A stretch of 64,000 bases of DNA from Noviherbaspirillum suwonense (GTDB taxonomy: Bacteria > Pseudomonadota > Gammaproteobacteria > Burkholderiales > Burkholderiaceae_D). A program made the position numbers and the translations under genes. How positions within the stretch are numbered: the first letter of the stretch is position 1; each line of letters begins with the position of its first letter. The notes under the pieces are model-generated. The model did not search any database and was not told the DNA's origin. It saw nothing but the letters and a program-made list of their open reading frames with translations. Positions 29,421 to 38,800 of this stretch are shown here, in pieces. Location: contig NZ_FXUL01000013.1 of the NCBI RefSeq assembly GCF_900182955.1, forward strand, positions 1 through 64,000, given 5' to 3'.

Positions 29421-29801
29421 TCCTGGCACTGCGCTGCAAGGCGCGCTGAAGCCGCGTTTCGCCCTGGTCGTCGCCTGGTGACCCGCCAAATGACAGCGAC
29501 GGGTTGGCCGTCCAGGCGTGTTCCGCCCGTCAACCGGTCACCCTCCTCCATCGCCGGCGGCATGCCGGCTCCGCTGCCTGGCCATCGTTGCGCCGGGCGG
29601 AAACGGCGCGATTTCCTTCATTTTTCGTTGATTTAACCCCCGGCGGCGCAGCAAACCGCCGTCCCGACGCTGGTTTCCCGCAGCCGCTGTAGCGTCTACG
29701 GTTTTCGCCCTTCCGGCCCGATAGCGCCAATTAATCCTTGCCATCGCTTTTGACTTCGTGAATAATCTAAATACGAATTGTTCGCATTTACAAAGGCAAC
29801 C
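29421..29801. other. Intergenic region upstream of hemP
   Basis: 381 bp with no convincing gene. Open frames on both strands lack start signals and family resemblance. The last 60 bp turn AT-rich and hold the probable Fur-controlled promoter of the hemP operon. The rest shows nothing I can name. Confidence 0.5.
29769..29789. promoter_or_regulatory. Probable Fur box of the hemP operon
   Basis: Imperfect palindrome AAATACGAA, TTG, TTCGCATTT (one mismatch between arms) in an AT-rich patch 13 nt before the hemP start. The pattern resembles proteobacterial Fur sites with GCGAAT/ATTCGC half-sites, and the downstream genes are iron-uptake genes. Confidence 0.55.
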
Positions 29802-29996
29802 ATGAGTGACCAAGCTTCGCGAGACGCCAGGCCGGCTGCAGCACCGCCAGCCCAGGGCACGGGCGCGCCGGCGACTGCTCGGCGGTTCAAGAGCGAAGAT
29901 TTGTTCCAGCAACTGCGTGAAGTCGAAATCGACCACGAGGGACGGATCTACCGCTTGCGGCTGACCCAGTTGAACAAGCTGATCCTGACTGCCTGA
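29802..29996 (+). CDS. hemP: Hemin uptake protein HemP
   Basis: 64 aa from the ATG at 29802. The C-terminal half carries the HemP pattern: RRFKSEDLFQQ, then VEIDHEGRIYRLRLTQLNKLILT. HemP homologues are small cytosolic proteins in Fur-regulated heme/iron loci of betaproteobacteria, where they have been linked to expression of heme-uptake genes. The N-terminal 25 residues are Ala/Pro-rich and variable. It leads the hemP-bfd-tonB-exbB-exbD run behind a likely Fur box. Confidence 0.88.
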   Translation: MSDQASRDARPAAAPPAQGTGAPATARRFKSEDLFQQLREVEIDHEGRIYRLRLTQLNKLILTA

Positions 29997-30097
29997 GCCG
30001 CCTGCCGCAACCGACCGCGGCGAACGCTCGCCTGGTCAACCGAATGACCTGAATCACCCGACTATTTCCGGCCGTTGGCCATTGCAAGGAAAACCTG

Positions 30098-30358
30098 ATG
30101 ATCGTCTGCATCTGCAACAACGTCTCCGACCGCAAGATCCGACAGGCGGTCGACGCCGGCATGACCAGCATGGTCGAACTGCGTGACCATCTCGACATCG
30201 GCACCTGCTGCGGCAAGTGCCACCCCAGCGCCAAGCGCGTGCTGCGCGACTGCCTGGCCGAGAACGCGCCATCGCCGCTGCACGCCGCCCACCAGCCCCA
30301 CCCTGCACACGTCCAGGCCCAACCCATCCTGTTCTACCCGAACACACTCGCCGCCTGA
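30098..30358 (+). CDS. bfd: Bacterioferritin-associated ferredoxin
   Basis: 86 aa. MIVCICNNVSDRKIRQAV and GTCCGKCHPSAKRVL provide the four [2Fe-2S] cysteines in the C-x-C ... C-x2-C order of Bfd. Bfd passes electrons to bacterioferritin to release stored iron. The sequence is about 20 residues longer than usual, with a His/Pro-rich tail after residue 62. The bacterioferritin itself is encoded at 56412. Usually induced under iron limitation, in keeping with the operon. Confidence 0.92.
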   Translation: MIVCICNNVSDRKIRQAVDAGMTSMVELRDHLDIGTCCGKCHPSAKRVLRDCLAENAPSPLHAAHQPHPAHVQAQPILFYPNTLAA

Positions 30359-30366
30359 AAGTTGTA

Positions 30367-31116
30367 ATGTCCGCTCTGGCAATGTCCCAGCCCGCCTCGG
30401 GTCCGCGCCTTTTTCCCCTGGGCGCCATCATCCTGCTGCACGTGGCGGCGCTTTATGCGCTGCTGACCGGCATGCAGCGGCCCGAGATGCCGCCGACGGT
30501 GCCCAGGGAAATCATTGCCACGATGATCACGCCGCAAGCCGCGCCGACGCCGGTGCAGCAGCCGGCGCCGCCGCAACCGCAGCCTGTGCCCAGGCCTGCG
30601 CCCAAAGTAGTCGAGAAACCGGCGCCCAAGGCAGTCGAAAAGCCGGCCCCGGCAATCAGGAAGCCCAGCCCGCCCAAGCCCGCGCCGGTGCTCGAACCGA
30701 CAGAAAAATCCATCAGCACGCCGGAGCAGCCGCCCGCAGCCGCCCCCGCGCCGGCTGCGCCGGAACCGCAGGCCGCCGCTGCCCAGCCTGCTCCCGCCGC
30801 ACCGCCGGCGCCTCCCGCGCCCGCCGCGCCGGCGCAGCCCAAGACCATCTCCGGCGTCGAATACATCCAGCCGCCGCAGCCCGACTATCCGCCCATCGCC
30901 AAGCGCATGGGCGAAGAAGGCAAGGTCATGCTGCGGGTGCTGGTCAGCGACCGTGGCCGCCCGGAGAAGGTCGACGTGCAGAAGTCGTCCGGCTTCGCCA
31001 GGCTGGACGAAGCCGCCCGCCAGGCAGCGATGCGGGCGATGTTCAAGCCGCACCTGGAAGACGGCAAGCCGGTCGCCGTCTATGCACTGATCCCGATTAA
31101 TTTCTCCATCCAATAA
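30367..31116 (+). CDS. tonB: TonB-like energy transducer
   Basis: 249 aa from the ATG at 30367 (the frame is open further upstream inside bfd, not favoured; the gap to bfd is 8 nt). One N-terminal membrane anchor (LGAIILLHVAALYALL), a long Pro/Ala/Lys-rich periplasm-spanning region (about residues 55-165) and a C-terminal TonB domain with YIQPPQPDYPPIAKRMGEEG and VDVQKSSGFARLDEAA. It transmits inner-membrane energy to TonB-dependent receptors such as the one at 53392. Partners exbB and exbD follow. Confidence 0.92.
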   Translation: MSALAMSQPASGPRLFPLGAIILLHVAALYALLTGMQRPEMPPTVPREIIATMITPQAAPTPVQQPAPPQPQPVPRPAPKVVEKPAPKAVEKPAPAIRKPSPPKPAPVLEPTEKSISTPEQPPAAAPAPAAPEPQAAAAQPAPAAPPAPPAPAAPAQPKTISGVEYIQPPQPDYPPIAKRMGEEGKVMLRVLVSDRGRPEKVDVQKSSGFARLDEAARQAAMRAMFKPHLEDGKPVAVYALIPINFSIQ

Positions 31117-31156
31117 ACAAACGTACGTTCACCGTACCCATCGTCAAGGAAGCATC

Positions 31157-31879
31157 ATGCAAGGTAATCCCTACGGACTCGACAGCCTCTGGCTGCAGGG
31201 CGATATCGTTATCCGCGGCGTCGCGATTCTGCTGCTGGTTCTATCGGTTGCTTCCTGGTACGTCATCGTCACCAAGGCGCTGCAGATCCTGCGCTACCGA
31301 CGTGCGTCGATGGTCGCGGGCCGCCAGTTCTGGGACGCCAGCAATGTGCAGGAAGGCGTGGCGGCCCTGGGCAACAACAATCCATTCGCCGACCTTGCCA
31401 AGGCCGGCGTCGAAGCGATGCATCACCACAGCGCGCACCAGGGACACCTGCATGACCAGCTGTCGGTCAGCGACTGGGTGACGCTGTCGCTGCGCCAGGC
31501 CATCGACGAATCGTCGGCCAGGCTGCAGGCCGGCATGGCGATCCTGGCTTCGGTGGGTTCCACCGCGCCTTTCGTCGGCCTGTTCGGCACGGTCTGGGGC
31601 ATCTACCACGCGCTGGTGTCGATCGGCACCAGCGGCCAGGCCGGCATCGACAAGGTGGCCGGCCCGGTCGGCGAAGCGCTGATCATGACGGCGCTGGGCC
31701 TGGCCGTGGCGATCCCTGCGACCTTCGGCTACAACGCGCTGGTGCGCGGCAACAAGTCGACGCTGGCCCGCCTGAACAAGTTCGGTTTCGACCTGCATGC
31801 GCTGTTCGTCACCGGTTCCCGCACCAGCAACGGCGCCCAGCCTGAAGGCAAGCGCCTGACCGTCGCCAGGAGCGCATGA
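31157..31879 (+). CDS. exbB: Biopolymer transport protein ExbB
   Basis: 240 aa MotA/TolQ/ExbB-family proton channel. One N-terminal helix (VIRGVAILLLVLSVASWYVIV), a cytosolic loop, and two C-terminal helices with the conserved LASVGSTAPFVGLFGTVWGIYHAL and ALIMTALGLAVAIPATFGYN. AAGGA precedes the ATG by a suitable distance. Start of exbD overlaps its stop (ATGA). It powers TonB. Confidence 0.95.
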   Translation: MQGNPYGLDSLWLQGDIVIRGVAILLLVLSVASWYVIVTKALQILRYRRASMVAGRQFWDASNVQEGVAALGNNNPFADLAKAGVEAMHHHSAHQGHLHDQLSVSDWVTLSLRQAIDESSARLQAGMAILASVGSTAPFVGLFGTVWGIYHALVSIGTSGQAGIDKVAGPVGEALIMTALGLAVAIPATFGYNALVRGNKSTLARLNKFGFDLHALFVTGSRTSNGAQPEGKRLTVARSA

Positions 31880-32295
31880 TGGCGATGGGTTCCCTGTCCG
31901 ATTCGGACGACGACTTCAACCCGGAGATCAACACCACGCCGCTGGTCGACGTAATGCTGGTACTGCTGATCATTTTCATTATCACGATTCCGGTCATCAA
32001 CCAGAGCGTCAAGATCGACCTGCCGCGCGCGAGCAGCCAGCCGCAGGACCTGAAGCCGGAAAACATCAACCTCGACATCGACGCGCAGGGCCAGATCTAC
32101 TGGAATCGCGAAGCGATCGACCCCAGCCAGCTGCAGATCCGCATCGCCACCGCCGCGCAGAAGACGCCGCAGCCGGAACTGCACCTGCGCGCCGAACGGA
32201 CCACGCAATATGAAAAGGTCGCGCAGGTGATGGCGGCGGCGCAGACCGGCGGATTGAGCAAGATCGGCTTCATCACGGAGCCGGAAAAGAAGTAA
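31876..32295 (+). CDS. exbD: Biopolymer transport protein ExbD
   Basis: 139 aa. A single N-terminal helix with the essential Asp in NTTPLVDVMLVLLIIFIITIPV, then a periplasmic domain (about residues 45-139) ending near GLSKIGFITEP. Forms the proton channel with ExbB. Last gene of the iron operon; converges with the LuxR-type gene with 33 nt between the stops. Confidence 0.95.
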   Translation: MMAMGSLSDSDDDFNPEINTTPLVDVMLVLLIIFIITIPVINQSVKIDLPRASSQPQDLKPENINLDIDAQGQIYWNREAIDPSQLQIRIATAAQKTPQPELHLRAERTTQYEKVAQVMAAAQTGGLSKIGFITEPEKK

Positions 32296-32328
32296 TGATG
32301 TAAAAAGTAAAGGCTGCGGGCGCCGCGC

Positions 32329-33354
32329 TCAGATCAGCATGCCCAGCAGCGCAGCCCGTGCAACCGCCGCGGTCTTGTTGCAGCACTGCAGCTTGCACAG
32401 CAGGTTCTTCACGTGAAAGTTGACCGCGCTGACCGACAGCTCGAGGATGCGGGAGATTTCTTCGGATGTCTTGCCACAGGCGGTCCATTCCAGCACTTCC
32501 CGCTCGCGCAGGCTTAGCACCGGCTGGCAGCGCAGCGCCGGGCCGATACCGATATCGCGCACCGCTGCATGGCCAGGCTGGCCAAGCGCCCAGGCCAGCG
32601 CCTGCGCGACATCGGCCGCCGACAGCAGCCCATGCCGCATCCCGTTGGACCTTGGACGGATTCCGGCATCGAACGACGGACCTGGCTTGCGTTGCACCGG
32701 CCCGGCGGCAATGCGGGTGAAGCGGATTCCCAGTTCATCAAGTTCCATGCGCAGCGTATTGCATAGCGCATCCAGATAGGCATCGTCTGCAATGCCCTGC
32801 TGTTCGCTGAGCGTCACGGCGATGATGTGACCGCGCTTGCTCGCGACCAGCGCGTCTATCGTCGCCCGGGTGGTCTCGAGCAGGCCTGACACATCGGCCA
32901 GCGGACGCAGTTGGGCGATGGGCAGGTCGGCATCGAGCAGCGCAAGGCGGCGCCTGGGCACACGCATGATCGTCGCGACCGCATCGATCGACCGGAACGG
33001 CGCCGCCAGTTCCTTGACGGCTTTCTGCAGACCCGGCCCCTTCCCAGCGGCATCCGGCAAAATAATGACGCGCCCGGCTGCAATGTCTTGCTCCAGCACG
33101 CCCGGGGCGCTGCCGTCCGCCGTCAGCGCGACGACCCGGTGTCCGGCTCCCGCCAGCATGGCCGCGCACGCAGCGCCCACATCATTGGCGTCGGCGGACA
33201 CGCCGGTGACAAGCACGGTCCGCTGCCAGCCGGCTGCGCCGCCTTTGCCCGCGGCCTGCGGGTCATACCTGGGCTGCCTCGCACGACTGCCCACGGTGCG
33301 GTGATTCGATACGATGCCTTTTTGCGCAGGCCGCGTCGTTGTGTCCTTGTGCAT
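32329..33354 (-). CDS. LuxR-type regulator with SDR-like N-terminal domain
   Basis: 341 aa from the ATG at 33354, chosen because an AGGAG lies 9 nt upstream; the frame stays open to 33612. Residues about 40-270 look like a degenerate short-chain dehydrogenase/reductase fold: RTVLVTGVSADANDVGAACA at the position of the Gly-rich motif, ADGSAPGVLEQDI, a VATIMRVPRRRL strand, and a late YLDALCNTLRMELDELGIRF helix where the SDR helix after the Tyr-Lys motif would be. The C-terminal 65 residues are a classical LuxR HTH (LSLREREVLEWTACGKTSEEI, then VNFHVKNLLCKLQ). The usual autoinducer-binding domain is replaced by this fold. Target and ligand unknown. Confidence 0.8.
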   Translation of the reverse strand: MHKDTTTRPAQKGIVSNHRTVGSRARQPRYDPQAAGKGGAAGWQRTVLVTGVSADANDVGAACAAMLAGAGHRVVALTADGSAPGVLEQDIAAGRVIILPDAAGKGPGLQKAVKELAAPFRSIDAVATIMRVPRRRLALLDADLPIAQLRPLADVSGLLETTRATIDALVASKRGHIIAVTLSEQQGIADDAYLDALCNTLRMELDELGIRFTRIAAGPVQRKPGPSFDAGIRPRSNGMRHGLLSAADVAQALAWALGQPGHAAVRDIGIGPALRCQPVLSLREREVLEWTACGKTSEEISRILELSVSAVNFHVKNLLCKLQCCNKTAAVARAALLGMLI

Positions 33355-33641
33355 GCGGCTTTTCTCCTGACAATGCAGCGTTGGGATGTGATGGCAGTCA
33401 GACGGCCCTGATTGCGCCCGGACTGCGTCGTGCGGCGCCAGAAGTGCGCAAGAGGCGCGGCGCAGTGGCGGGAACAGCGGAACAGCGTTTAGCAGCCTGA
33501 TACGGTCATGCGATACGGCTGGCTGGGTTGGAACGTGAGACAGGCCGGAACGGATTAAAAGACCCCTTGGAGAATGCTTAATCGCCCGACAGTCTCGAAG
33601 ACTTATTTTCAATCCTTTTTATTTGTTAAGAGCGTGATCGG
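33355..33641. other. Upstream region of the SDR-LuxR gene
   Basis: 287 bp between the LuxR-type start and the DUF192 stop, both on the minus strand. It becomes AT-rich after 33590 (CTTTTTATTTG), where a promoter for the LuxR-type gene is possible. No gene or repeat is visible. Confidence 0.35.
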
Positions 33642-34037
33642 CTACCGATGCAAACGATCGCCCTGTGCGATCCGATAGCGATCAATGCTGCCCCTCGCAA
33701 GTTCAAGGACGTGCGCAGCATTCCAGGCAGCGCTCACGCGCCAAGCTTGCATCGCTGGCATGCAACGCACTACGTCGTCGTTGCGGCTCAGGTAGATAAC
33801 ATCGATGGCTTGCAGCATGAACGCGCTGTGGATGCTGCTGCATCTGGTGAGAAGCAGGCCTTCGTCGACAGCCAATGGCGGCGCCAGCATGAGGCCGCGC
33901 AGGCGGGAGGTGAAGCGGTTAGCGATGTGCAGGGCAAGCGGGTGTGCGCCGCTTGCGGTGTGGAGGACGGCTGGGTGGGGGAAGCGGAGATTGAAATGTA
34001 AATTGGCGATGGGCTTTAGCGGAATTTTTGCTTTCAT
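33642..34037 (-). CDS. DUF192 family protein
   Basis: 131 aa from the ATG at 34037; a TTG 15 nt upstream is the alternative start. The central IANRFTSRLRGLMLAPPLAVDEGLLL, HSAFMLQAIDVIYLSRNDDVV and the C-terminal AAHVLELARGSIDRYRIAQGD match the DUF192 pattern (RxxGLMxR, H-x2-F/M-x4-D). Many members are exported; here no clear signal peptide is seen. DUF192 genes often lie next to Tad pilus loci in Burkholderiales, consistent with the operon beginning further upstream, but no direct role is known. Confidence 0.75.
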   Translation of the reverse strand: MKAKIPLKPIANLHFNLRFPHPAVLHTASGAHPLALHIANRFTSRLRGLMLAPPLAVDEGLLLTRCSSIHSAFMLQAIDVIYLSRNDDVVRCMPAMQAWRVSAAWNAAHVLELARGSIDRYRIAQGDRLHR

Positions 34038-34181
34038 TTTCTGGGAAAGCAAAGATCGCCTTGCGCAAGCAAGAATGGTGAATCGCCATAGGACATTAAC
34101 CTGCCGGATATAAAAGTTCTATTTAATTTCATCTTCAATTATTTTTTCAAGAACATCAATAAGCAGTTTGTATTTAATTCT

Positions 34182-34436
34182 TCACTCGTCAGAAACTGCA
34201 CTGGCCAATACATTCTCCTCTCCAAGGCATTGTGAATTCACATATCCAAATCTGCAATCGTTACAGTCTCCGTCAGGAGACATAAATGGATCGACTTTTG
34301 CAAACTTGGGAAAATGAAAAAAGAGCATGTACCCCACTGCCAAAGTCCATCGCAATGATTCACAGTCAGGCCGTGGCCCGGTTGATCTGGATGAATAGCC
34401 AGCATTCCCGCAAGTAAAAAACCTCGTAACGATCAT
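34182..34436 (-). pseudogene. Hypothetical fragment, probably 3' part of a frameshifted gene
   Basis: 84-codon frame in AT-rich DNA. It overlaps the end of the next frame upstream (34366-34827) by about 70 bp in another reading frame. It ends with a Cys/Asp-containing stretch (SPDGDCNDCRFGYVNSQC). The overlap and lack of a ribosome binding site suggest that the two frames were once one gene broken by a frameshift. No family recognised. Confidence 0.4.
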
Positions 34437-34827
34437 TGGTTAGCGTATCAAGCAAAATGAGTGGAAACCATCCTCCAATCGATCCAAATCCTACTTTCCA
34501 CTTACCATATTGCGGCTTGCGAATTGGATAGCCAAAGATTTTAGTCGTGTAATATGATTTACCCAATTTTTCCACATCATATATTTCACGTTGCCTATCA
34601 CCATCTTCATCCAGCCAGTGCCGAACAAACATTTTATATTCACCATTTAAAGACTCATTAAGCGGCGATATCAATACTGGCAGTGGCAGCTCTGATGAAG
34701 GTCGTCTACATGGCATCACATTTATGCATTTTAATTCTTTTTCAAACGACTCCAGACTTTGTAGAGAAAAAGAGAGCGCTGGACCAGTTAAATTTTCCAG
34801 CAAAAGAAAAACACACGTTTTTACCAA
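34366..34827 (-). CDS. Hypothetical protein, possibly 5' part of a broken gene
   Basis: 153 codons beginning with TTG directly behind an in-frame stop. A better ATG at about 34846 (MTKIITKNW) is in a different frame and runs into a stop after nine codons, so an N-terminal frameshift is likely as well. The visible sequence has a hydrophobic start (VFLLL), then FVRHWLDEDGDRQREIY and YGKWKVGFGSIGGWFPLILL. It lies downstream of the RHS gene and its neighbour, in a position where further immunity genes or remnants are commonly kept. No family recognised. Confidence 0.45.
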   Translation of the reverse strand: MVKTCVFLLLENLTGPALSFSLQSLESFEKELKCINVMPCRRPSSELPLPVLISPLNESLNGEYKMFVRHWLDEDGDRQREIYDVEKLGKSYYTTKIFGYPIRKPQYGKWKVGFGSIGGWFPLILLDTLTNDRYEVFYLRECWLFIQINRATA

Positions 34828-35136
34828 TTTTTAGTAATAATTTTCGTCATAGCCTCATAGGCTCCATGATCAACCACTCTTTCTATATTTCCACTTTTGG
34901 CATAAACCATAAATGGCCATATACAACTAGCAATCTCAAATAATTTCGCTTGGCTCAACGATAAGTAGGGTTACAGTAGATGGACATCCTATTCTGCCAC
35001 AACCCATTTTTAGTTAGATGAAATATTTCAAACATCTTCGAACTGCAAAAGACGCATACCGATTTCAGCCCAATGATATACAAGCGAATTATAAATATAT
35101 GCGCTACTTCCAATTTTAGCAGCAGCTATTTTCATT
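34828..35136. other. AT-rich spacer downstream of the immunity candidate
   Basis: 309 bp, markedly AT-rich relative to the window average. No frame with start signal or family resemblance was seen. The composition matches the RHS tip and the neighbouring small genes and suggests transferred DNA. Confidence 0.4.
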
Positions 35137-35835
35137 CTAAGGAACTTTACATAGATCTCCGTGAGAAATCATAAAAGGAAAACCGTCCTCAGCGACTGGA
35201 GGCACTGGCTTGCAAAGCTTTTCTTTCAAAAATCTCACAATTATTAGGCGAACAGATTCGTCTACGTATCTTAATTTATCGAACTGGTCATCCCACTGAA
35301 AGACTTTGATGCTTTCTTGGTCTGGCCATGGTGCGGGTCCATCGGGACGAAAAACAGTTGCAATATAAGGTTTAGACTGGTTTTTTTCGTAAATGACAAT
35401 CGGCTGAAAAAATACTGTAGCGCTTGCACTTCCACCAAGGTATCCCCAGTCAACTCTTTCAACGTATCTTTTGAGTGATTTATTGTAAATCTTAGGCAAG
35501 CCAAAATGTCGCCAACTATGTTTAGTACCAAGATATATAAATTCATGCATTGGCGCGTCTTCTTGGTCTGTTCTGTATCCTTCATAACCACCGCGCACCC
35601 AGTCACACCAACCGTCCCCATTGATGTCCAATACTTTCCATCCGCCAATCGTGTAATAGGTTTGATACGTTTTATTCCGAATTGAATCAGGTATGGAATA
35701 AGTTGGTTTTTTGCATATATTGTTTGCCTCAAAAGAAATCTCAGACAATCTTCTGTCCTGCGCTTGCACAAATTTTGTTAAAAAAAATAGTGTTAAAATT
35801 AAAACTGCATTTCTATTTAAGGCGAAATTTTTCAT
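35137..35835 (-). CDS. Small exported protein, candidate immunity protein for the RHS toxin
   Basis: 232 aa. Residues 1 to about 25 form a typical signal peptide (NAVLILTLFFLTKFVQAQ). The mature part has VLDINGDGWCDWVRGGYEG, resembling a Ca-binding repeat loop, and five cysteines. No known family recognised. It begins 8 nt after the RHS stop on the same strand, the usual place for a cognate immunity gene, and shares the AT-rich composition of the RHS tip. A periplasmic location would fit protection from a cell-wall- or periplasm-acting toxin. The immunity role is inferred from position only. Confidence 0.6.
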   Translation of the reverse strand: MKNFALNRNAVLILTLFFLTKFVQAQDRRLSEISFEANNICKKPTYSIPDSIRNKTYQTYYTIGGWKVLDINGDGWCDWVRGGYEGYRTDQEDAPMHEFIYLGTKHSWRHFGLPKIYNKSLKRYVERVDWGYLGGSASATVFFQPIVIYEKNQSKPYIATVFRPDGPAPWPDQESIKVFQWDDQFDKLRYVDESVRLIIVRFLKEKLCKPVPPVAEDGFPFMISHGDLCKVP

Positions 35836-35843
35836 TTTCCAGT

Positions 35844-38800
35844 TTATAAAGAAAGCGGAACAATCTGCAAACCACGCAGTGGCTTAATTTCCGCACAACG
35901 AAGACTGCGCCAGTCCCCTCTACCCGCACGTGTGCCAACAAACGTGCGGACATAGTCGCCCTCATCACATGGTTTTCCATAACTACAACTTCGTGTGACA
36001 AGATCAATGTTTTGTGCAAATGGTTGGCCACCGCCATTATGCTTCCGCGCTGTTCGCATCGCTAACTCAGTTTCAATTTCGCGTTGACGTTTTTCGAACG
36101 CCGGATTGGCTTTATTAGGATTTTCTAAAGGCTTGACATCATTTAGAAAATTACCAGTTAAATCAACTCGCGCAATAATTTCACGGAGATTAACCTTGAT
36201 AAACGTTCTCGATATAAAATTGAATTTATCAAAACTTTTGTACAGGCTCATTAGCCATAACCCAAGTACAGAGTCAGAAAAAATTGATTCAGTCATAAAT
36301 GCGTTCTTTGCCTCGCCTAAAGTTTTTCCATTTCCCTGCGGAACGAAACAAGCAATGTCAATAAATGATTGGCGATCAAGCATAGTTTGACTCAAAAAAC
36401 TTTTTTTCAAACTTTCACTCAAAAACTCGTTGCTGTTAGTGGGCCCCCAAGATAAAACTGCGTCGGAGCAAGATAGCCGGCGAGCCAACAAAAAAATCCC
36501 AGTTTCTGGTATGTTTATTTTTACAGCGCGTTGTCTCGCTTTAGTGATTCTTTCTTGAATATCATCTGATATACCTATTGCTTGCTTATCTGTTCTTGAA
36601 AGTTTGTCCAGCGTCTCAATAAACGTCGACGCCACGAATTGCGAGCGTCCGTACGAAGCATGGTATTGCCGTGCTGGTTCGCCGTTTGCTCCCGGCTGAC
36701 CGAAAATCGTTACGCCAGGGCAGCCGTCCTTGCTGCAATCTGCGTTCAATGCAGAGTACTCATTCATCTCCGCCGCAGCCTCGATTCGTTCCACCCGTTC
36801 ACGTTCGGTGTCGTCGGCATAGGCGACTGGCAGAGATGTTTCCTTGTTGATGTTGCAATTCAGTAGTCGCTGCAGATTGGCTGGACTATTTGCGTCGACA
36901 CCGGTTGACCGAGTTACGACTAGTCTGTCCTCGCCTGCCCCAAAACGTATTTGCGGCAGAAGGGCCGGGACATCCTTGCACAGGTTTTCGCCATCCTTGT
37001 CCTTGATCAGGTTCGCGATGAGCAGCGCTGCATCCCGGTTGCTGTAGTCGGCGATGACGAACTGGCGCAAGGAGATCAGGTTTTTCCCATAATGCGCAGT
37101 AAAGTTGCCGACGGTTTCGTCAGTCGTGCCTGTCCATGAAGTCGAGGACTTCTTTCCCACGATGAAATTACCGTCCTTGTCGAACAGCAAACCGGTCTGA
37201 TTCTTCGCATATTTTTCCATCAGCTGGTTTATGGCGTCGCTGCCGCCATCTCCGCTGGCTTCGATGCCGTCCACGCTGAAGGCCCATCGCGCTTTGGTAA
37301 AGCCCTGCTTCGTTCCCAATTGCTTCCCATCCGCGCCGGTCGTGATCGCGTAATAAACCAGCCTGGCCGCGCCGTCCGGGTCGAAGTATCGGTTGGGCTG
37401 CCCTGCCGCATAAGCGGTCAGATCGAGCCGCAACGCTTCTGGCACATCGCCATCCAGCGTGTCGGCGATGCCGTCTGGGTCGGGACTGATGAAGCGGCCG
37501 GTAGCCGGATCGTAGTAGCGGGCGATGTGGTAGGACAGGCCGGTTTCCTCGTCGGCGTACTGGCTGACCAGGCGCAGCCTTGGGTCCTGCCGTGATGCGG
37601 CGGCACTGGCGGCGGGGCTGCTGCCCCAGGGGTCGGGGGCGGCGCGCCACAGGGTTTTCCGTGCGGATGCATCCGGCTCGCCGCTGGTCACTGCGTTGAC
37701 TGCGCCGCGATGGTCGGTCTGCAGCAGAAAGGCAATGCCGTCGCGTAGCCAGGCGACCGGACGATATCCCTGGTACAGGTACTGCTCCATGCGCGACGGA
37801 CCGCGTAGCGGATGGGCTTCGACGGCCACCAGCTGCGTGCCTTCATACAGGTAATACTCCGTGCCGGCCGCGCTGCGCTTGCTCGCGCGGCGTCCATGCG
37901 CGTCGTAGCTATAAGCGGCGACATCGGCAATGCCAGGGCTAGCGTCGGCGGTTGCGGTTGCGGTTGCGGTTGCGGTGCGCACGGACACAAGCTGCGATGC
38001 CGCATTCCATCGCAGGATGAAGCTGCCCCTGGCGGTCGTGATGTGTCGCGGCAGGCCGGCTGCGTCATGCTGCTCGCCGGGCGCTTCGCGACTAATGCCG
38101 GGTTCTGCCTGCGGCGCATGCTGCTGCCCGGTCGCCGAACCGGACAGCGCGCCCGCATCCGTTCCGGCTCCGGGCAAGTCTTCCTGTGGTGCGAATGCCA
38201 CGAGCCTGGTCTTGAGTCCGCTCCGGTCCAGCCACGCGTCGGGCGCCCTGCTTATCAGCGGGTCGAGCCAACGCGGCCAGTGGATTTGTTCGATCGCCGC
38301 ATGCTGCCCATGGTGAGGGTGCGTCGCGTAATAGCGGTAAGCCAGTCGTTCGCCGCCGGGCAGTGTCCTTGCGCTGAGGCGGCCAGCGGCGTCATACCAT
38401 GCCTTTACCGTCATGCTGACCGGCGTGCCGCGCGCAGTGGCCGCCGCGATCTCGACGCGCTTCTGGCTGACCTGGCCCCACGGCGTATGCATGTAGCGGC
38501 TGGTGTGCATGCGCCTGTGGTCGGTATCCACGGTTTCGACCGTCTTGTATGGCCCGTCCCAGCCGAATTCCAGGCGTTCCGGGGAGGCATCGCCAGGCAG
38601 TTCGCGGTTGATGTCCAGCAGCCGTCCCGCCGCATCGTGGCGGGCCCTGGTCACCATGCCGCGTGCGTCGCGCATTTCAGTGATGCGCCCGGCAGCGTCG
38701 TAGCGCGCGTACTGCCAGCCCTGCCCCGGATTGCGGATGCCGACGACTTGCCCGAAATCGTCGATCAGCCGCTCGGCGGACTTGCCATCAATGGTGTAGC

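Noticed and set aside
34683-34943. 86-codon plus-strand frame in the AT-rich island
   Set aside because: No ribosome binding site or family resemblance; it is antisense to the better minus-strand frame.
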